Source: Guyparkeria hydrothermalis (GTDB lineage: Bacteria; Pseudomonadota; Gammaproteobacteria; Halothiobacillales; Halothiobacillaceae). From it: a stretch of 64,000 nt of DNA. The stretch lies in NCBI RefSeq assembly GCF_023555375.1, contig NZ_JAJSEE010000007.1, positions 118,422 to 182,421 of the forward strand, given 5' to 3'. The notes beneath the pieces were generated by a model. It was not told the DNA's origin. It made no database searches and saw only the letters and a program-made list of their open reading frames with translations. The translations under genes and the position numbers were made by a program. Shown piece by piece: positions 43,268-52,649 of the stretch (the stretch's first letter is position 1; the number at the start of each line of letters is the position of its first letter).

Positions 43268-44965
43268 ATGAGCGCACCCCCCGTCAATGGACTGCTCAGC
43301 GCCCTGGTCAGGGAGGAAGCCCTGTCCTCCGACCAGGCAAAGACCATTCAATCCAAGGCCGAAGCCAGCGAGGACTCGCTGCTCAACACCGTGATCGCGG
43401 AGGGCGTGTCGGCGGCAACCATCGCCGCCGTCGCCTCCAAGCGTTTCGGTCTGCCGCTGGTGGATCTCGATGCCATCGACACCAGCGACCTGCCCCTGAA
43501 ACTCGTCCCCGAGAAGGTCCTTCAGGCCAACATGGCGCTGCCGCTGTTCAAGCGCGGGCGTCGCCTGACGGTGGCCGTTGCCGACCCCTCCGATACCGGC
43601 GCGATCGACGGCTTTCGTTTCTCGACCAACATGGCGATCGAGGCGGTGGTCGCCGAGGCGCCGACGATCGCGCGACTGCTCGAGGAAGCCCTGAGCGACA
43701 GCATGGATGCCCTGGGGGACGAACTCGACGACGACCTGTCGAACGTCGAGTTCGAGCGCGAGGACGACGAGGCCCACGACGTCGAGGATGCCTCGATCCA
43801 GGACGACGTGGTGGTCAAGTTCGTCACCAAGCTCCTGACGGATGCCATCCGCAAGGGCGCCTCGGACATCCACATCGAGCCCTACGAGAAGCAGTTCCGC
43901 GTGCGTTTCCGCATCGACGGCATGCTCACCGAGAGCGCCAAGCCGCCGGCCAACCTGGCCGACCGCATCATCGCGCGCGTCAAGGTGATGAGCCGGATGG
44001 ACATCTCCGAGCGGCGCATCCCGCAGGACGGGCGCATCAAGCTCAAGCTGTCGAAGAACCGCTCGATCGACTTTCGTGTCAACACCTGCCCGACCCTGTT
44101 CGGCGAAAAGGTGGTGCTGCGTATCCTCGACCCGACCAGCGCGCAACTGGGCATCGACCAGCTCGGCTACGAGCCCGGGCAGAAAGCGCTCTACATGGAC
44201 GCGCTCGACAAGCCCTACGGCATGATCCTGGTCACCGGCCCCACCGGCTCGGGCAAGACGGTCTCGCTCTACACCGGCCTGAACATCCTCAACAGCGGCG
44301 ACCGCAACATCTCGACCGCCGAAGACCCGGCGGAAATCGTCGTGCCGGGCATCAACCAGGTCAACGTCAATCCCAAGGTCGGGCTGACCTTCGCCAACGC
44401 ACTGCGCGCCTTCCTGCGCCAGGATCCGGACGTGATCATGGTGGGCGAGATCCGCGACCTCGAAACCGCCGAGATCGCGATCAAGGCCGCCCAAACCGGG
44501 CACCTGGTGCTCTCGACCCTGCACACCAACGACGCGCCACAGACGCTCACTCGGATGGTGAACATGGGCGTGCCGGCCTACAACATCGCCTCGTCGGTGA
44601 GCCTGATCATCGCGCAGCGACTGGCGCGACGCCTGTGCAATAATTGCCGCACCAAGGAAAGCATCCCCGACGAGGAACTGCGCCGCGAGGGGTTCACCGC
44701 CGAGGACCTCGCCGGCTCGCCGACCATCTACAAGGCGGTGGGCTGCGATCAGTGCACCAACGGCTACAAGGGCCGGGTCGGCATCTATCAGGTCATGCCC
44801 GTGTCCGAGGCGATGGGGCGGATCATCATGGAAGGCGGCAATGCCATGGACATCGCCGACCAGGCGCGCAAGGAAGGCATCGACGACCTGCGACGCTCCG
44901 GTCTGAAAAAGGTGCTCGCCGGCGTGACCAGCCTCGAGGAAATCAACCGCGTCACCAAGGACTGA
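43268..44965 (+). CDS. pilB: Type IV pilus assembly ATPase PilB
   Basis: A 565-residue hexameric motor that drives pilus extension. N-terminal MshEN/N1 domain (about residues 1-160), acidic linker, then the ATPase with DIHIEPYEKQFRVRFRIDG, Walker A GPTGSGKT, the aspartate and histidine boxes (STLHTNDA) and a tetracysteine zinc motif CNNC ... CDQC. ATG 43268 follows AGGCGGA. First of the pilB-pilC-pilD-coaE series. No pilin gene is in the window. Confidence 0.96.
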   Translation: MSAPPVNGLLSALVREEALSSDQAKTIQSKAEASEDSLLNTVIAEGVSAATIAAVASKRFGLPLVDLDAIDTSDLPLKLVPEKVLQANMALPLFKRGRRLTVAVADPSDTGAIDGFRFSTNMAIEAVVAEAPTIARLLEEALSDSMDALGDELDDDLSNVEFEREDDEAHDVEDASIQDDVVVKFVTKLLTDAIRKGASDIHIEPYEKQFRVRFRIDGMLTESAKPPANLADRIIARVKVMSRMDISERRIPQDGRIKLKLSKNRSIDFRVNTCPTLFGEKVVLRILDPTSAQLGIDQLGYEPGQKALYMDALDKPYGMILVTGPTGSGKTVSLYTGLNILNSGDRNISTAEDPAEIVVPGINQVNVNPKVGLTFANALRAFLRQDPDVIMVGEIRDLETAEIAIKAAQTGHLVLSTLHTNDAPQTLTRMVNMGVPAYNIASSVSLIIAQRLARRLCNNCRTKESIPDEELRREGFTAEDLAGSPTIYKAVGCDQCTNGYKGRVGIYQVMPVSEAMGRIIMEGGNAMDIADQARKEGIDDLRRSGLKKVLAGVTSLEEINRVTKD

Positions 44966-44993
44966 AGGCGGCCGGGATCAAGGGAGAGACAAG

Positions 44994-46226
44994 ATGGCCA
45001 TTGCGGCAAGCAAGAACAAGACAAGCGAAAAACCCGTCTTCACCTACGAGGCGCGCACCAAGGAAGGCCGGGTGATCAAGGGCGAGATGGCGGCGTTCAA
45101 CGACACCGCCGTGCGTGCCGAGATCCGGCGTCTGGGCATGACCCTGATCCGGGTCAAGCGCAAGGCCAAGCCGCTTTTCTCCAGCTCCAAGCCCGTCCAG
45201 CCGCGCGACATCGCCACCTTCGCCCGGCAGCTCGCCACCATGATGACCGCCGGCCTGCCCATCGTGCAGGCCTTGGACATCATCGCCCAGAGCGCCGAGA
45301 AGAAGACGATGAAGGACCTCATCAACGAGGTGAAGAACGACGTCGAGAGCGGCACCAACCTCGCCGACGCCCTCGATCGGCACCGCAAGTACTTCGACGA
45401 GCTGTTCGTCAATCTCGTGCGCGCCGGCGAGCAGTCCGGTGCCCTCGAGGTGGTGCTCGACCGCATCGCGACCTACAAGGAAAAGACCGAGAGCCTCAAG
45501 GGCAAGATCAAGAAGGCCCTGTTCTACCCCACCGCGGTACTCGTGGTCGCCTTTATCGTCACCGCGATCCTGCTGATCTTCGTCATCCCGCAGTTCGAAT
45601 CGCTGTTCCAGGGCTTCGGTGCCGACCTGCCGGCCTTCACCCAGTTCGTCATCGGCCTCTCCGACCTGTTCCGCGAGTACTGGTACTGGATCTTCGGCGG
45701 TATCGGCGGGGCGATCTTCCTGTTCGTGTTCGTCAAGCGGCGCTCGGATCGTTTCAACCACTTCCTCGACCGGATGATCCTGAAGCTGCCGATCTTCGGC
45801 CCGCTGATGGAGAAATCGGCGATCGCGCGCTTTGCCCGCACCCTGTCGACCATGTTCTCCGCCGGCGTCCCGCTGGTCGAGGCCCTGCCGCCGACGGCCG
45901 GGGCGACCGGCAACGCGGTGTTCCGCGACGCGGTGATGAGCATGCGCGACCTGGTGGCTGCCGGCTCGCCGCTGCGCATCGGCATGCAGCAATCGAACCT
46001 GTTCCCGGTGATGGTGATCCAGATGGTCGCGATCGGCGAGGAAACCGGTGCGCTCGACAACATGCTGGCCAAGGTGGCCGACATGTACGAGGAGGAGGTC
46101 GACAACATGGTCGACGCCATGTCGAGCCTGCTCGAGCCGATGATCATGGCCTTCCTCGGCATCGTGGTCGGCGGTCTGGTCATCGCCATGTACCTGCCGA
46201 TCTTCAAGCTGGGCGCCGTGGTCTGA
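44994..46226 (+). CDS. pilC: Type IV pilus inner-membrane platform protein PilC
   Basis: A 410-residue polytopic protein with two T2SSF domains (about residues 75-200 and 278-400) and three membrane helices. Signatures RQLATMMTAGLPIVQALD and RTLSTMFSAGVPLVEAL are the paired repeats of the family. It couples PilB to the pilus base. Confidence 0.96.
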   Translation: MAIAASKNKTSEKPVFTYEARTKEGRVIKGEMAAFNDTAVRAEIRRLGMTLIRVKRKAKPLFSSSKPVQPRDIATFARQLATMMTAGLPIVQALDIIAQSAEKKTMKDLINEVKNDVESGTNLADALDRHRKYFDELFVNLVRAGEQSGALEVVLDRIATYKEKTESLKGKIKKALFYPTAVLVVAFIVTAILLIFVIPQFESLFQGFGADLPAFTQFVIGLSDLFREYWYWIFGGIGGAIFLFVFVKRRSDRFNHFLDRMILKLPIFGPLMEKSAIARFARTLSTMFSAGVPLVEALPPTAGATGNAVFRDAVMSMRDLVAAGSPLRIGMQQSNLFPVMVIQMVAIGEETGALDNMLAKVADMYEEEVDNMVDAMSSLLEPMIMAFLGIVVGGLVIAMYLPIFKLGAVV

Positions 46227-46311
46227 CCACCGCGCCACCCGACGGAACCCACACGGCCCGCCATGCACGGGCCGTTTCGCTATCCGGCCCCGACCCAGGT
46301 CCACATACCTC

Positions 46312-47187
46312 ATGAGCGAACTGCAAGCGATCTTCCAGCAACACCCGGCCATCTGGATCGGCGTCGCTACGGTGTTCGGCCTGCTGGTGGGCAGCTTTCT
46401 CAATGTGGTGATCAACCGCCTGCCGGTGATGATGGAGCGGGAGTGGACGCGCGAATGCCGTGCCCTGCTGGACCGCGAGGAGGCGCCCGCCGACGAGCCC
46501 TTCAACCTGGTCCGGCCGCGCTCGGCCTGCCCGGGCTGCGGGGCGCCGATCCGGGCCTGGCAGAATATCCCCGTGCTCAGCTGGCTGATGTTGCGCGGTC
46601 GTTGCGCGAATTGCGGTCAGGCCATCGCCTGGCAGTACCCGCTGGTGGAACTGGCGAGCGCCGCGCTTACCGGTCTGGCGGCCTGGCACTTCGGGCCAAC
46701 CGCGCTGGCCCTGGCCGTGTTCCTGTTCGGCTGGGCCCTGCTCGCCGCCTCGATCATCGACCTCAAAACCCAACTGCTGCCCGACGTGTTCACCCTGCCG
46801 CTCTTGTGGCTGGGCCTGCTCCTGCCGATCGTGCTGGACGACTACCATCTCTCGCTGGACCAGGCAGTGCTGGGCGCCGTGTTCGGCTATCTCGCCCTGT
46901 GGTCGGTGTACTGGCTGTTCCGGCTGCTCACCGGCAAGGAGGGCATGGGCTTCGGCGACTTCAAGCTGCTCGCCGCCCTGGGGGCCTGGATGGGCTGGCA
47001 GCTGTTGCCGCTGGTGATCCTACTCTCGGCCCTGGCCGGGAGCCTGATCGGCATTGCGATGATCGTGGCCCTGCGCCACGACCGCCGCATCCCCATCCCC
47101 TTCGGCCCGTATCTTGCCCTCGCCGGGCTGGTCGCCCTGTATCTCGGCGAGCCGATCATGGCGGCCTACCTGGGCGGCGCGCTCTGA
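46312..47187 (+). CDS. pilD: Prepilin peptidase/N-methyltransferase PilD
   Basis: A 291-residue inner-membrane aspartyl protease that cleaves and methylates type IV prepilins and type II pseudopilins. The zinc-binding cytosolic loop has CPGCG and CANCG; the catalytic aspartates are in the SIIDLKTQLLPD region and the GMGFGDFKLL motif. About eight membrane helices. It follows pilC and precedes coaE, a common order. Confidence 0.95.
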   Translation: MSELQAIFQQHPAIWIGVATVFGLLVGSFLNVVINRLPVMMEREWTRECRALLDREEAPADEPFNLVRPRSACPGCGAPIRAWQNIPVLSWLMLRGRCANCGQAIAWQYPLVELASAALTGLAAWHFGPTALALAVFLFGWALLAASIIDLKTQLLPDVFTLPLLWLGLLLPIVLDDYHLSLDQAVLGAVFGYLALWSVYWLFRLLTGKEGMGFGDFKLLAALGAWMGWQLLPLVILLSALAGSLIGIAMIVALRHDRRIPIPFGPYLALAGLVALYLGEPIMAAYLGGAL

Positions 47188-47194
47188 CCCCGGC

Positions 47195-47848
47195 ATGACG
47201 AACCGCTCCCCGGATCGCGAGGAAACAACAGGCAAGGTCATCGGCCTGACCGGCGGTATTGCCAGCGGCAAGAGCCTGGCGACCTCGATCTTTGCCGAGC
47301 TAGGCGTCCCAATCGTCGACACTGACGCGATCAGCCGCGAACTGGTCGAGCCGGGCAGCCCCTGCCTTGAGGAGATCCGGGCCCGATTCGGCGACGAGAT
47401 ACTCCGGGACGATGGCCGTCTCGATCGCGACCGGCTGCGCCGGCGCATCCTCGACCAACCGGCGGAGCGCGCCGCGCTGGAGGCGATCCTGCACCCGGCC
47501 ATCCGGGCCACGGCCCGCGAGCGGGCAAACGCCGCGAGGCGTCACGCGCCCTACGTGCTGGTGGTGGTCCCGCTGCTCGCCGAGGCCTCGGTGTGGCCGG
47601 CCTATCGGGACTGGCTCGACGCCGTGATCACCCTGACTGCGCCACACGCGCTGCGCCGAGAGCGGCTCACCGCCCGCCCGGGCATCGACGCCCGCCAGGC
47701 CGAGCAATGGATGGCCGCCCAGGTCGATGACGCGGCGCGCCGGGCGATCGCCGATTTCGAGTTGGTCAACGATGCCGCGCCCGAGGCCCTGCGCGCACGG
47801 ATCGTGGAGCTGGATCGCCGCCTGCGCCGGCCCGGCTCGCGCATCTAA
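47195..47848 (+). CDS. coaE: Dephospho-CoA kinase
   Basis: A 217-residue P-loop kinase catalysing the last step of CoA synthesis. GLTGGIASGKS at residues 17-27, DTDAISRELVEPG and LHPAIRATARE are typical. An N-terminal extension of about 14 residues is present. It ends directly at a repeat end (47849). Confidence 0.94.
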   Translation: MTNRSPDREETTGKVIGLTGGIASGKSLATSIFAELGVPIVDTDAISRELVEPGSPCLEEIRARFGDEILRDDGRLDRDRLRRRILDQPAERAALEAILHPAIRATARERANAARRHAPYVLVVVPLLAEASVWPAYRDWLDAVITLTAPHALRRERLTARPGIDARQAEQWMAAQVDDAARRAIADFELVNDAAPEALRARIVELDRRLRRPGSRI

Positions 47849-47870
47849 GGAAACTCTGCACGAATGCCAT
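47849..47870 (+). repeat. Fold-back repeat, left end only (copy D)
   Basis: GGAAACTCTGCACGAATGCC + AT starts at the base after the coaE stop. The following ACCGCTC is shared, inverted, with the right end at 51434-51454. The gap 47871-47954 holds no other feature. Confidence 0.7.
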
Positions 47871-47954
47871 ACCGCTCGGCGTGCCCTGAGCCGGGCAGCT
47901 ACAAGCCGCTCGTCCGCCGCAAAAGGGCGATTCCCTAAGAACGCGCGCGACGGA

Positions 47955-48416
47955 TCACGGCGTCCCCAGCATCAGGAAGCGTTGCAGACGCCACCAACCG
48001 CGCCGCCCCAGGCGCGCCGGCGTCAGCCAAAGCGTGAAACGTCCGCGCGTGGCGGTATCGAGCCTCACCCCCACCAGCAACGGGCCTTGCCACAGCACCC
48101 GCGTCTCTCCACGTATCGACTCGCCCGAGGGCAGCAGCACCTCCGCACGCCCGGCCGACCACGCCAGTTGCCCCTCGATCGCAAAGCCCGGCGGGCGATA
48201 ATGAAGCCAACGCCACAACCCGCCGGAGACCACCAGCCAGGCCGCCGTTCGCCACAACCATTCCAGTGACGGCGTGTGGCCCCCGACCGGCCGGGGCGCC
48301 TGCCAGATGACCAGGCTGACCGCCAGCCAGGCGGCCAGCACCAGCGCGGTCCACGCTGCCAGTAGCCAGCGGTCGGCAACCAGCCGCTCACTGAATCCTT
48401 CCGATACCCGTTCCAT
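47955..48416 (-). CDS. YgfX/CptA-like membrane protein
   Basis: A 153-residue protein with two hydrophobic segments in its first half (LLAAWTALVLAAWLAVSLVIW and WLVVSGGLWRWL) and a basic Trp-rich C-terminal half (RFTLWLTPARLGRRGWWRLQRFLML). This is the layout of YgfX (CptA), which in E. coli lies with sdhE (cptB) and ygfZ. No sdhE is found beside it; it diverges from ygfZ instead. Similarity is by architecture and context; the call is moderate. ATG 48416 is one of several possible starts. Confidence 0.65.
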   Translation of the reverse strand: MERVSEGFSERLVADRWLLAAWTALVLAAWLAVSLVIWQAPRPVGGHTPSLEWLWRTAAWLVVSGGLWRWLHYRPPGFAIEGQLAWSAGRAEVLLPSGESIRGETRVLWQGPLLVGVRLDTATRGRFTLWLTPARLGRRGWWRLQRFLMLGTP

Positions 48417-48497
48417 GGGTCGCCCTCCATCTCGCAGCGAAGCCGCCGGCGGTGATGCTATCCTTGCCGACCGAACTTGACGAGCCTGAATGCGCCA

Positions 48498-49556
48498 ATG
48501 TCCGACGCGATCGATACAACCTGGCACGACCTGATGCAACCGACCGGCCACGCATCCACCGGCACGATCCTGCTGACCGACCTGCCCGAGCGGCGCGTCA
48601 TCGAGGTGGCCGGCACGGAGGCGCGCGCCTTCCTGCACGCGATCCTCACGCAAGACATCAACGCGGTGAGCGACGAGGCCGCCTCCTTCTCCGCCCTGTG
48701 CACCGCGAAGGGACGGGCACTCGGATTGCTGCGTATCGCCGCGCACGACGACCGCTTCCACCTCATCACGCGTGCAGAACTCGCCCCGGGCCTGCTCAAG
48801 CGCCTGCAGATGTACGTCCTGCGCCGCGACGTGCAATTGTCGCTCGCCGACGACCAGGCCGCGATGGGCATCATCTGGCCGGGTGAGACCCGGTCGTCCG
48901 ATTGCCCGTTCGACGACGCCGAGGCCTGCGCGGCCATCGAACGACTCGCCCAGGCCGACCCAACGCCGGGCCGCTGGCCGACGGTCGTGGACGCGCGCGG
49001 CTGCCTCTATCTGCGCGAGGACAAGGGCACGAGCCACGGCATGCGCGTTGCCGTTCACGGCCCGACCGAGGCACTCAAGGCGATGCTCGGCACCGCCCCG
49101 GACAGCAGCGCCATCGTTGCCAGCGACCATTGGGAACGCGCCGAAATCGAGGATCGCATCCCGGAGGTAACCGGCGAGACGGCCGAACACTTCGTGCCGC
49201 AATGGATCAACCTCGACGAGCTCGATGCCTTCAGCCTGAAGAAGGGCTGCTATCCGGGTCAGGAAGTCATCGCCCGGATGCATTACCTCGGCAAGCCCAA
49301 CCGGCGCCTGTTCGCCGGCCATGTGCTCGGGCTTGCCGCGCCGGCAGCCGGCACGCCGGTGAAAAACGACCGTGACGAGACCGCCGGCGAGGTCGTTCGC
49401 AGCGCCCCGCTGCCGGACGAGTCGGGCAGCCTGGTGCTCACCGTGATCAAGCTCAAGCACCTGCACGATTCCCTGAGCATCGACGGGCTGGCCCTGAGCC
49501 TCGACCCGCACGACACCATCGAGGGCGGCAGCGACCGGGCCGGCGCCCGGCACTGA
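48498..49556 (+). CDS. ygfZ: tRNA-modifying/Fe-S maintenance protein YgfZ
   Basis: A 352-residue folate-dependent GcvT-like protein needed for some radical-SAM and Fe-S enzymes. The invariant KGCYPGQE motif around the catalytic Cys is present ([19 protein letters not shown]). ATG 48498 is used; a TTG 21 bases upstream is less likely. It would support LipA and other Fe-S enzymes. Confidence 0.92.
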   Translation: MSDAIDTTWHDLMQPTGHASTGTILLTDLPERRVIEVAGTEARAFLHAILTQDINAVSDEAASFSALCTAKGRALGLLRIAAHDDRFHLITRAELAPGLLKRLQMYVLRRDVQLSLADDQAAMGIIWPGETRSSDCPFDDAEACAAIERLAQADPTPGRWPTVVDARGCLYLREDKGTSHGMRVAVHGPTEALKAMLGTAPDSSAIVASDHWERAEIEDRIPEVTGETAEHFVPQWINLDELDAFSLKKGCYPGQEVIARMHYLGKPNRRLFAGHVLGLAAPAAGTPVKNDRDETAGEVVRSAPLPDESGSLVLTVIKLKHLHDSLSIDGLALSLDPHDTIEGGSDRAGARH

Positions 49557-49591
49557 CCCCACCCCAAATCACACGCAACGAAATCAAGCCC

Positions 49592-50404
49592 ATGACTGAC
49601 AACCGTCCCGAATCCAGCCCGACGGCCGACCAGCCGCTGGTCGTCGGCAGCCGTCGCTTCACCTCGCGCCTGCTGACCGGCACCGGCAAGTACAAGGACA
49701 TGACCGAAACCCGCGAGGCCACCGAGGCCGCCGGGGCCGAGATCGTCACCGTGGCGATCCGTCGCAGCAACATCGGCCAGAACCCCGACGAGCCCAACCT
49801 GCTCGACGTGCTGCCACCGGAGCGATACACCATCCTGCCGAACACCGCCGGCTGCTACACCGCCACCGAGGCGGTGCGCACCTGTCGACTGGCGCGCGAA
49901 CTCCTGGACGGGCACAACCTGGTCAAACTCGAGGTGCTCGGCGACGAGAAGACCCTCTACCCGGACATCACCAACACCCTGCTCGCGGCCGAGACCCTGG
50001 TCGAGGACGGCTTCGAGGTGATGGTCTACACCTCCGACGACCCCATCGTCGCCAAGCGACTCGAGGAGATCGGCTGCGTCGCGGTCATGCCGCTGGCCGC
50101 GCCGATCGGCTCGGGCCTGGGCATCCAGAACAAGTACAACCTGATGACCATCATCGAGAACGCCGAGGTGCCGATCATCGTCGATGCCGGCGTCGGCACC
50201 GCGTCGGATGCGGCCGTGGCCATGGAGCTCGGCTGCGACGGCGTACTGATGAACAGCGCCATCGCCCACGCGAACAACCCCGTGCTGATGGCCTCGGCGA
50301 TGAAGAAGGCGATCGAGGCCGGCCGCGAGGCCTTCCTCGCCGGGCGCATGCCGAGAAAGCGCTACGCCAGCGCCTCCTCGCCCGTCGACGGCCTGTTCTT
50401 CTGA
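49592..50404 (+). CDS. thiG: Thiazole synthase ThiG
   Basis: A 270-residue TIM-barrel enzyme forming the thiazole phosphate of thiamine from DXP, dehydroglycine and ThiS-thiocarboxylate. [26 protein letters not shown], the Schiff-base lysine in [17 protein letters not shown] and the phosphate site [11 protein letters not shown] are evident. ThiS, usually just upstream, is absent here, and no TPP riboswitch fits in the 35-bp gap. Confidence 0.95.
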   Translation: MTDNRPESSPTADQPLVVGSRRFTSRLLTGTGKYKDMTETREATEAAGAEIVTVAIRRSNIGQNPDEPNLLDVLPPERYTILPNTAGCYTATEAVRTCRLARELLDGHNLVKLEVLGDEKTLYPDITNTLLAAETLVEDGFEVMVYTSDDPIVAKRLEEIGCVAVMPLAAPIGSGLGIQNKYNLMTIIENAEVPIIVDAGVGTASDAAVAMELGCDGVLMNSAIAHANNPVLMASAMKKAIEAGREAFLAGRMPRKRYASASSPVDGLFF

Positions 50405-50408
50405 TCCC

Positions 50409-51110
50409 ATGAGCGAAACCAGCCAGAAAAGCGACGGCTTCCGGCGTCGCATCCGCTCGTTCATCCGCCGCGAGGGTCGACTCACGCCCGGCCAGCAGCG
50501 CGCGCTCAACGAGCTGGGGCCGAAGTACCTGATCGAGGCCGAGGGCCCGCGGATCGACCCGGCCGAACTGTTCGGCCGGACCGCGCCACTGACCCTGGAG
50601 ATCGGTTTCGGCAACGGCGACAGCCTGGTCGAGATGGCCGCCAAGGACCCGGAGCAGGACTTCATCGGCATCGAGGTCCACCGCCCCGGCGTGGGCCACC
50701 TGCTCAACGGCATCGAGCACTTCGGCCTGACCAACCTCAAGGCCGTCTGCGGCGACGCCGTGCCGTTCCTCGAGCAGCGCCTGGGCGAGCAAAGCCTCGA
50801 CCGACTGCTGCTCTACTTTCCCGATCCCTGGCACAAGAAGCGCCATCACAAGCGCCGCATCGTGCAGACGCCATTCGCGGATCTCGTCGCCACCCGCCTC
50901 AAGCCCGGCGGGCTGTGGCACCTGGCCACCGACTGGGCCGAGTACGCCGAACACATGCGCGAGGTGCTCGACGCCCACCCGGCCTTTACCGCCGAGCACG
51001 AGGGCACGGGCGAGAACGCCCGGCCCGACTGGCGCCCGCGCACCAAGTTCGAGCGGCGCGGCGAGGAACGTGGCCATCAGGTGTTCGACCTGCTCTACCG
51101 CCGCCGCTAG
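50409..51110 (+). CDS. trmB: tRNA (guanine-N7)-methyltransferase
   Basis: A 233-residue SAM enzyme that methylates G46 of tRNAs. LEIGFGNGDSLVEMA (SAM loop), FIGIEVHRPGVGHLL and the catalytic YFPDPWHKKRHHKRR are visible. The thiG-trmB order, four bases apart, is common in gammaproteobacteria. Confidence 0.95.
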   Translation: MSETSQKSDGFRRRIRSFIRREGRLTPGQQRALNELGPKYLIEAEGPRIDPAELFGRTAPLTLEIGFGNGDSLVEMAAKDPEQDFIGIEVHRPGVGHLLNGIEHFGLTNLKAVCGDAVPFLEQRLGEQSLDRLLLYFPDPWHKKRHHKRRIVQTPFADLVATRLKPGGLWHLATDWAEYAEHMREVLDAHPAFTAEHEGTGENARPDWRPRTKFERRGEERGHQVFDLLYRRR

Positions 51111-51116
51111 TCGGGC

Positions 51117-51395
51117 ATGAGTCGCGACCCCTCACTGACCCTGCCGCTGGGCCGCGAGGCGCTGGTCATCCGGCGCCGCTACGAGACCGCCGTACTGGCG
51201 AACGATTTCCTGATCGGTCTGTGGTTCACGCTCGGCAGCGTCGCCTTCCTCGTTCCCGACTACGAATCGGTCGGCGCCTGGGTCTTCGTCATCGCCTCGC
51301 TGCAGTACCTGGTTCGCCCCAGCATTCGGCTGGCTCGGAACATCCATCTGCAGCGAATTCGGCGTCGCCAGGCCGTGTCGGCCAAGACACCCTGA
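51117..51395 (+). CDS. YrhK-domain protein
   Basis: A 92-residue protein matching the YrhK family: LGREALVIRRRYETAVLANDF, then two hydrophobic segments and IRLARNIHLQRIRRR. It is probably a small inner-membrane protein of unknown function, six bases after trmB and likely co-transcribed. Confidence 0.8.
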   Translation: MSRDPSLTLPLGREALVIRRRYETAVLANDFLIGLWFTLGSVAFLVPDYESVGAWVFVIASLQYLVRPSIRLARNIHLQRIRRRQAVSAKTP

Positions 51396-51433
51396 AACTC
51401 AGCAGGTGCTCGGCTCAAGGAACGCAGAGCGGT

Positions 51434-51454
51434 ATGGCATTCGTGCAGCCTTCC
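51434..51454 (-). repeat. Fold-back repeat, right end only (copy E)
   Basis: ATGGCATTCGTGCAGCCTTC + C; its inverse GGAAGGCTGCACGAATGCCA shares GCACGAATGCCATACCGCTC with the end at 47849, in opposite orientation. Confidence 0.65.
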
Positions 51455-51503
51455 CCAAGGCCCGGCAACCGCGCCATTCCGGGCCGGTTCGATAGGCAGC
51501 AAC

Positions 51504-51532
51504 TTGTTCCCGGTGCCGTAAACCCATATTAT
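51504..51532 (+). promoter_or_regulatory. Sigma-70-like promoter of phosphoribulokinase
   Basis: TTGTTC, 17 bp, TATTAT. Transcription would start near 51539, leaving a leader of about 115 nt ending in a strong CAGGAGGGACC ribosome site before ATG 51656. No CbbR-type T-N11-A palindrome was confidently recognised. Confidence 0.5.
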
Positions 51533-51655
51533 CGTGGGCTTTCGTTTGCCCGGCGAGTCTCGTAGCGCGACCACGATTGCGCTCCTCTCCGGCCTACCGA
51601 CCGAATTGCACCGCTTTTCCACGTTTCGTTTTATTGCTTTCCAACAGGAGGGACC

Positions 51656-52549
51656 ATGTCCAAGAAGCATCCCGTTGTCGCGGTTACCGGCTCGTCCGGC
51701 GCCGGCACCTCGACCGTCAAGACCGCCTTCAATCACATCTTCCGTCGCGAGAGCATCTCGCCGGTCGTGATCGAGGGCGACAGCTTCCACGCACTCAACC
51801 GCAAGGACATGCGCGAGCGCATGGCCGCCGAGGCCGAGAAGGGCAACAACTTCTTCTCCCACTTCGGCCCCGAGGCCAACCACTTCGACAAGCTGGGCGA
51901 GCTGTTCAAGAGCTACGGCGAGTCGGGTTCCGGCAAGAAGCGCTACTACCTGCACAGCGACGAAGAAGCCGCCGAGCACAACGCGCGCCTGAACACCAAC
52001 CTCGGCCCGGGCGAGTTCACCCCCTGGGAAGACATCCCGGCCGGCTCCGACCTGCTGTTCTACGAAGGCCTGCACGGCCTGGTGAAGACCGATGACGTCG
52101 ACGTCGCCCAGCACGTCGATCTGGGCGTCGGCGTCGTGCCGATCGTCAACCTCGAGTGGATCCAGAAGATCTTCCGCGACAACGCCGAGCGCGGCTACTC
52201 CGCCGAGAAGATCGTCGACACCATCCTGCGCCGGATGCCGGACTACGTGAACTACATCACCCCGCAGTTCTCGCAGACCGACGTCAACTTCCAGCGCGTG
52301 CCGACCGTCGACACCTCCAACCCGTTCATCGCGCGCGACATCCCGACCCCGGACGAGAGCGTGGTCGTGATCCGCTTCCGCGATCCGGACGAGTTCGGCG
52401 TCGACTTCCCGTACCTGCTGCAGATGATCCCGCACTCGTTCATGTCCCGCTACAACACCATCGTGGTGCCGGGCGGCAAGATGAGCTACGCGATGGACCT
52501 GATCCTGACCCCGCGTATCCATCGCCTGATCCAGGAACGCGACGCCTAA
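51656..52549 (+). CDS. cbbP: Phosphoribulokinase (proteobacterial class I)
   Basis: A 297-residue kinase making ribulose 1,5-bisphosphate from ribulose 5-phosphate and ATP, the Calvin-cycle step before RuBisCO. P-loop GSSGAGTS at residues 12-19, IEGDSFHALNRKDM, the catalytic Asp/Arg region, FYEGLHGLV, and the C-terminal PGGKMSYAMDLILTPRI. Length fits proteobacterial octameric enzymes. It stands alone with its own promoter and terminator; codon use suggests high expression. Non-autotrophs sometimes carry the similar PrkB, so autotrophy is inferred, not proved. Confidence 0.93.
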   Translation: MSKKHPVVAVTGSSGAGTSTVKTAFNHIFRRESISPVVIEGDSFHALNRKDMRERMAAEAEKGNNFFSHFGPEANHFDKLGELFKSYGESGSGKKRYYLHSDEEAAEHNARLNTNLGPGEFTPWEDIPAGSDLLFYEGLHGLVKTDDVDVAQHVDLGVGVVPIVNLEWIQKIFRDNAERGYSAEKIVDTILRRMPDYVNYITPQFSQTDVNFQRVPTVDTSNPFIARDIPTPDESVVVIRFRDPDEFGVDFPYLLQMIPHSFMSRYNTIVVPGGKMSYAMDLILTPRIHRLIQERDA

Positions 52550-52573
52550 GCGTTCACGGATTCGCCGGAACGA

Positions 52574-52612
52574 AAAAAGCCCCCGCCGGCTCTGCGCCGC
52601 GGGGGCTTTTTC
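52574..52612 (+). terminator. Terminator after phosphoribulokinase
   Basis: AAAAAAGCCCCC and GGGGGCTTTTT arms with a GC-rich loop; it may also serve the convergent diguanylate cyclase gene. Confidence 0.9.
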
Positions 52613-52649
52613 GTGTCCGCGACGGATCAAACCGTCCGGTGAGCCGACT

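Noticed and set aside
42852..43347. Short open frames inside the fold-back element (for example 43009-43347 minus) as genes
   Set aside because: They cross element boundaries and the pilB start region, have biased composition and lack a ribosome site.
49557..49591. TPP riboswitch before thiG
   Set aside because: Only 35 bp separate ygfZ and thiG, and no thi-box sequence is present.
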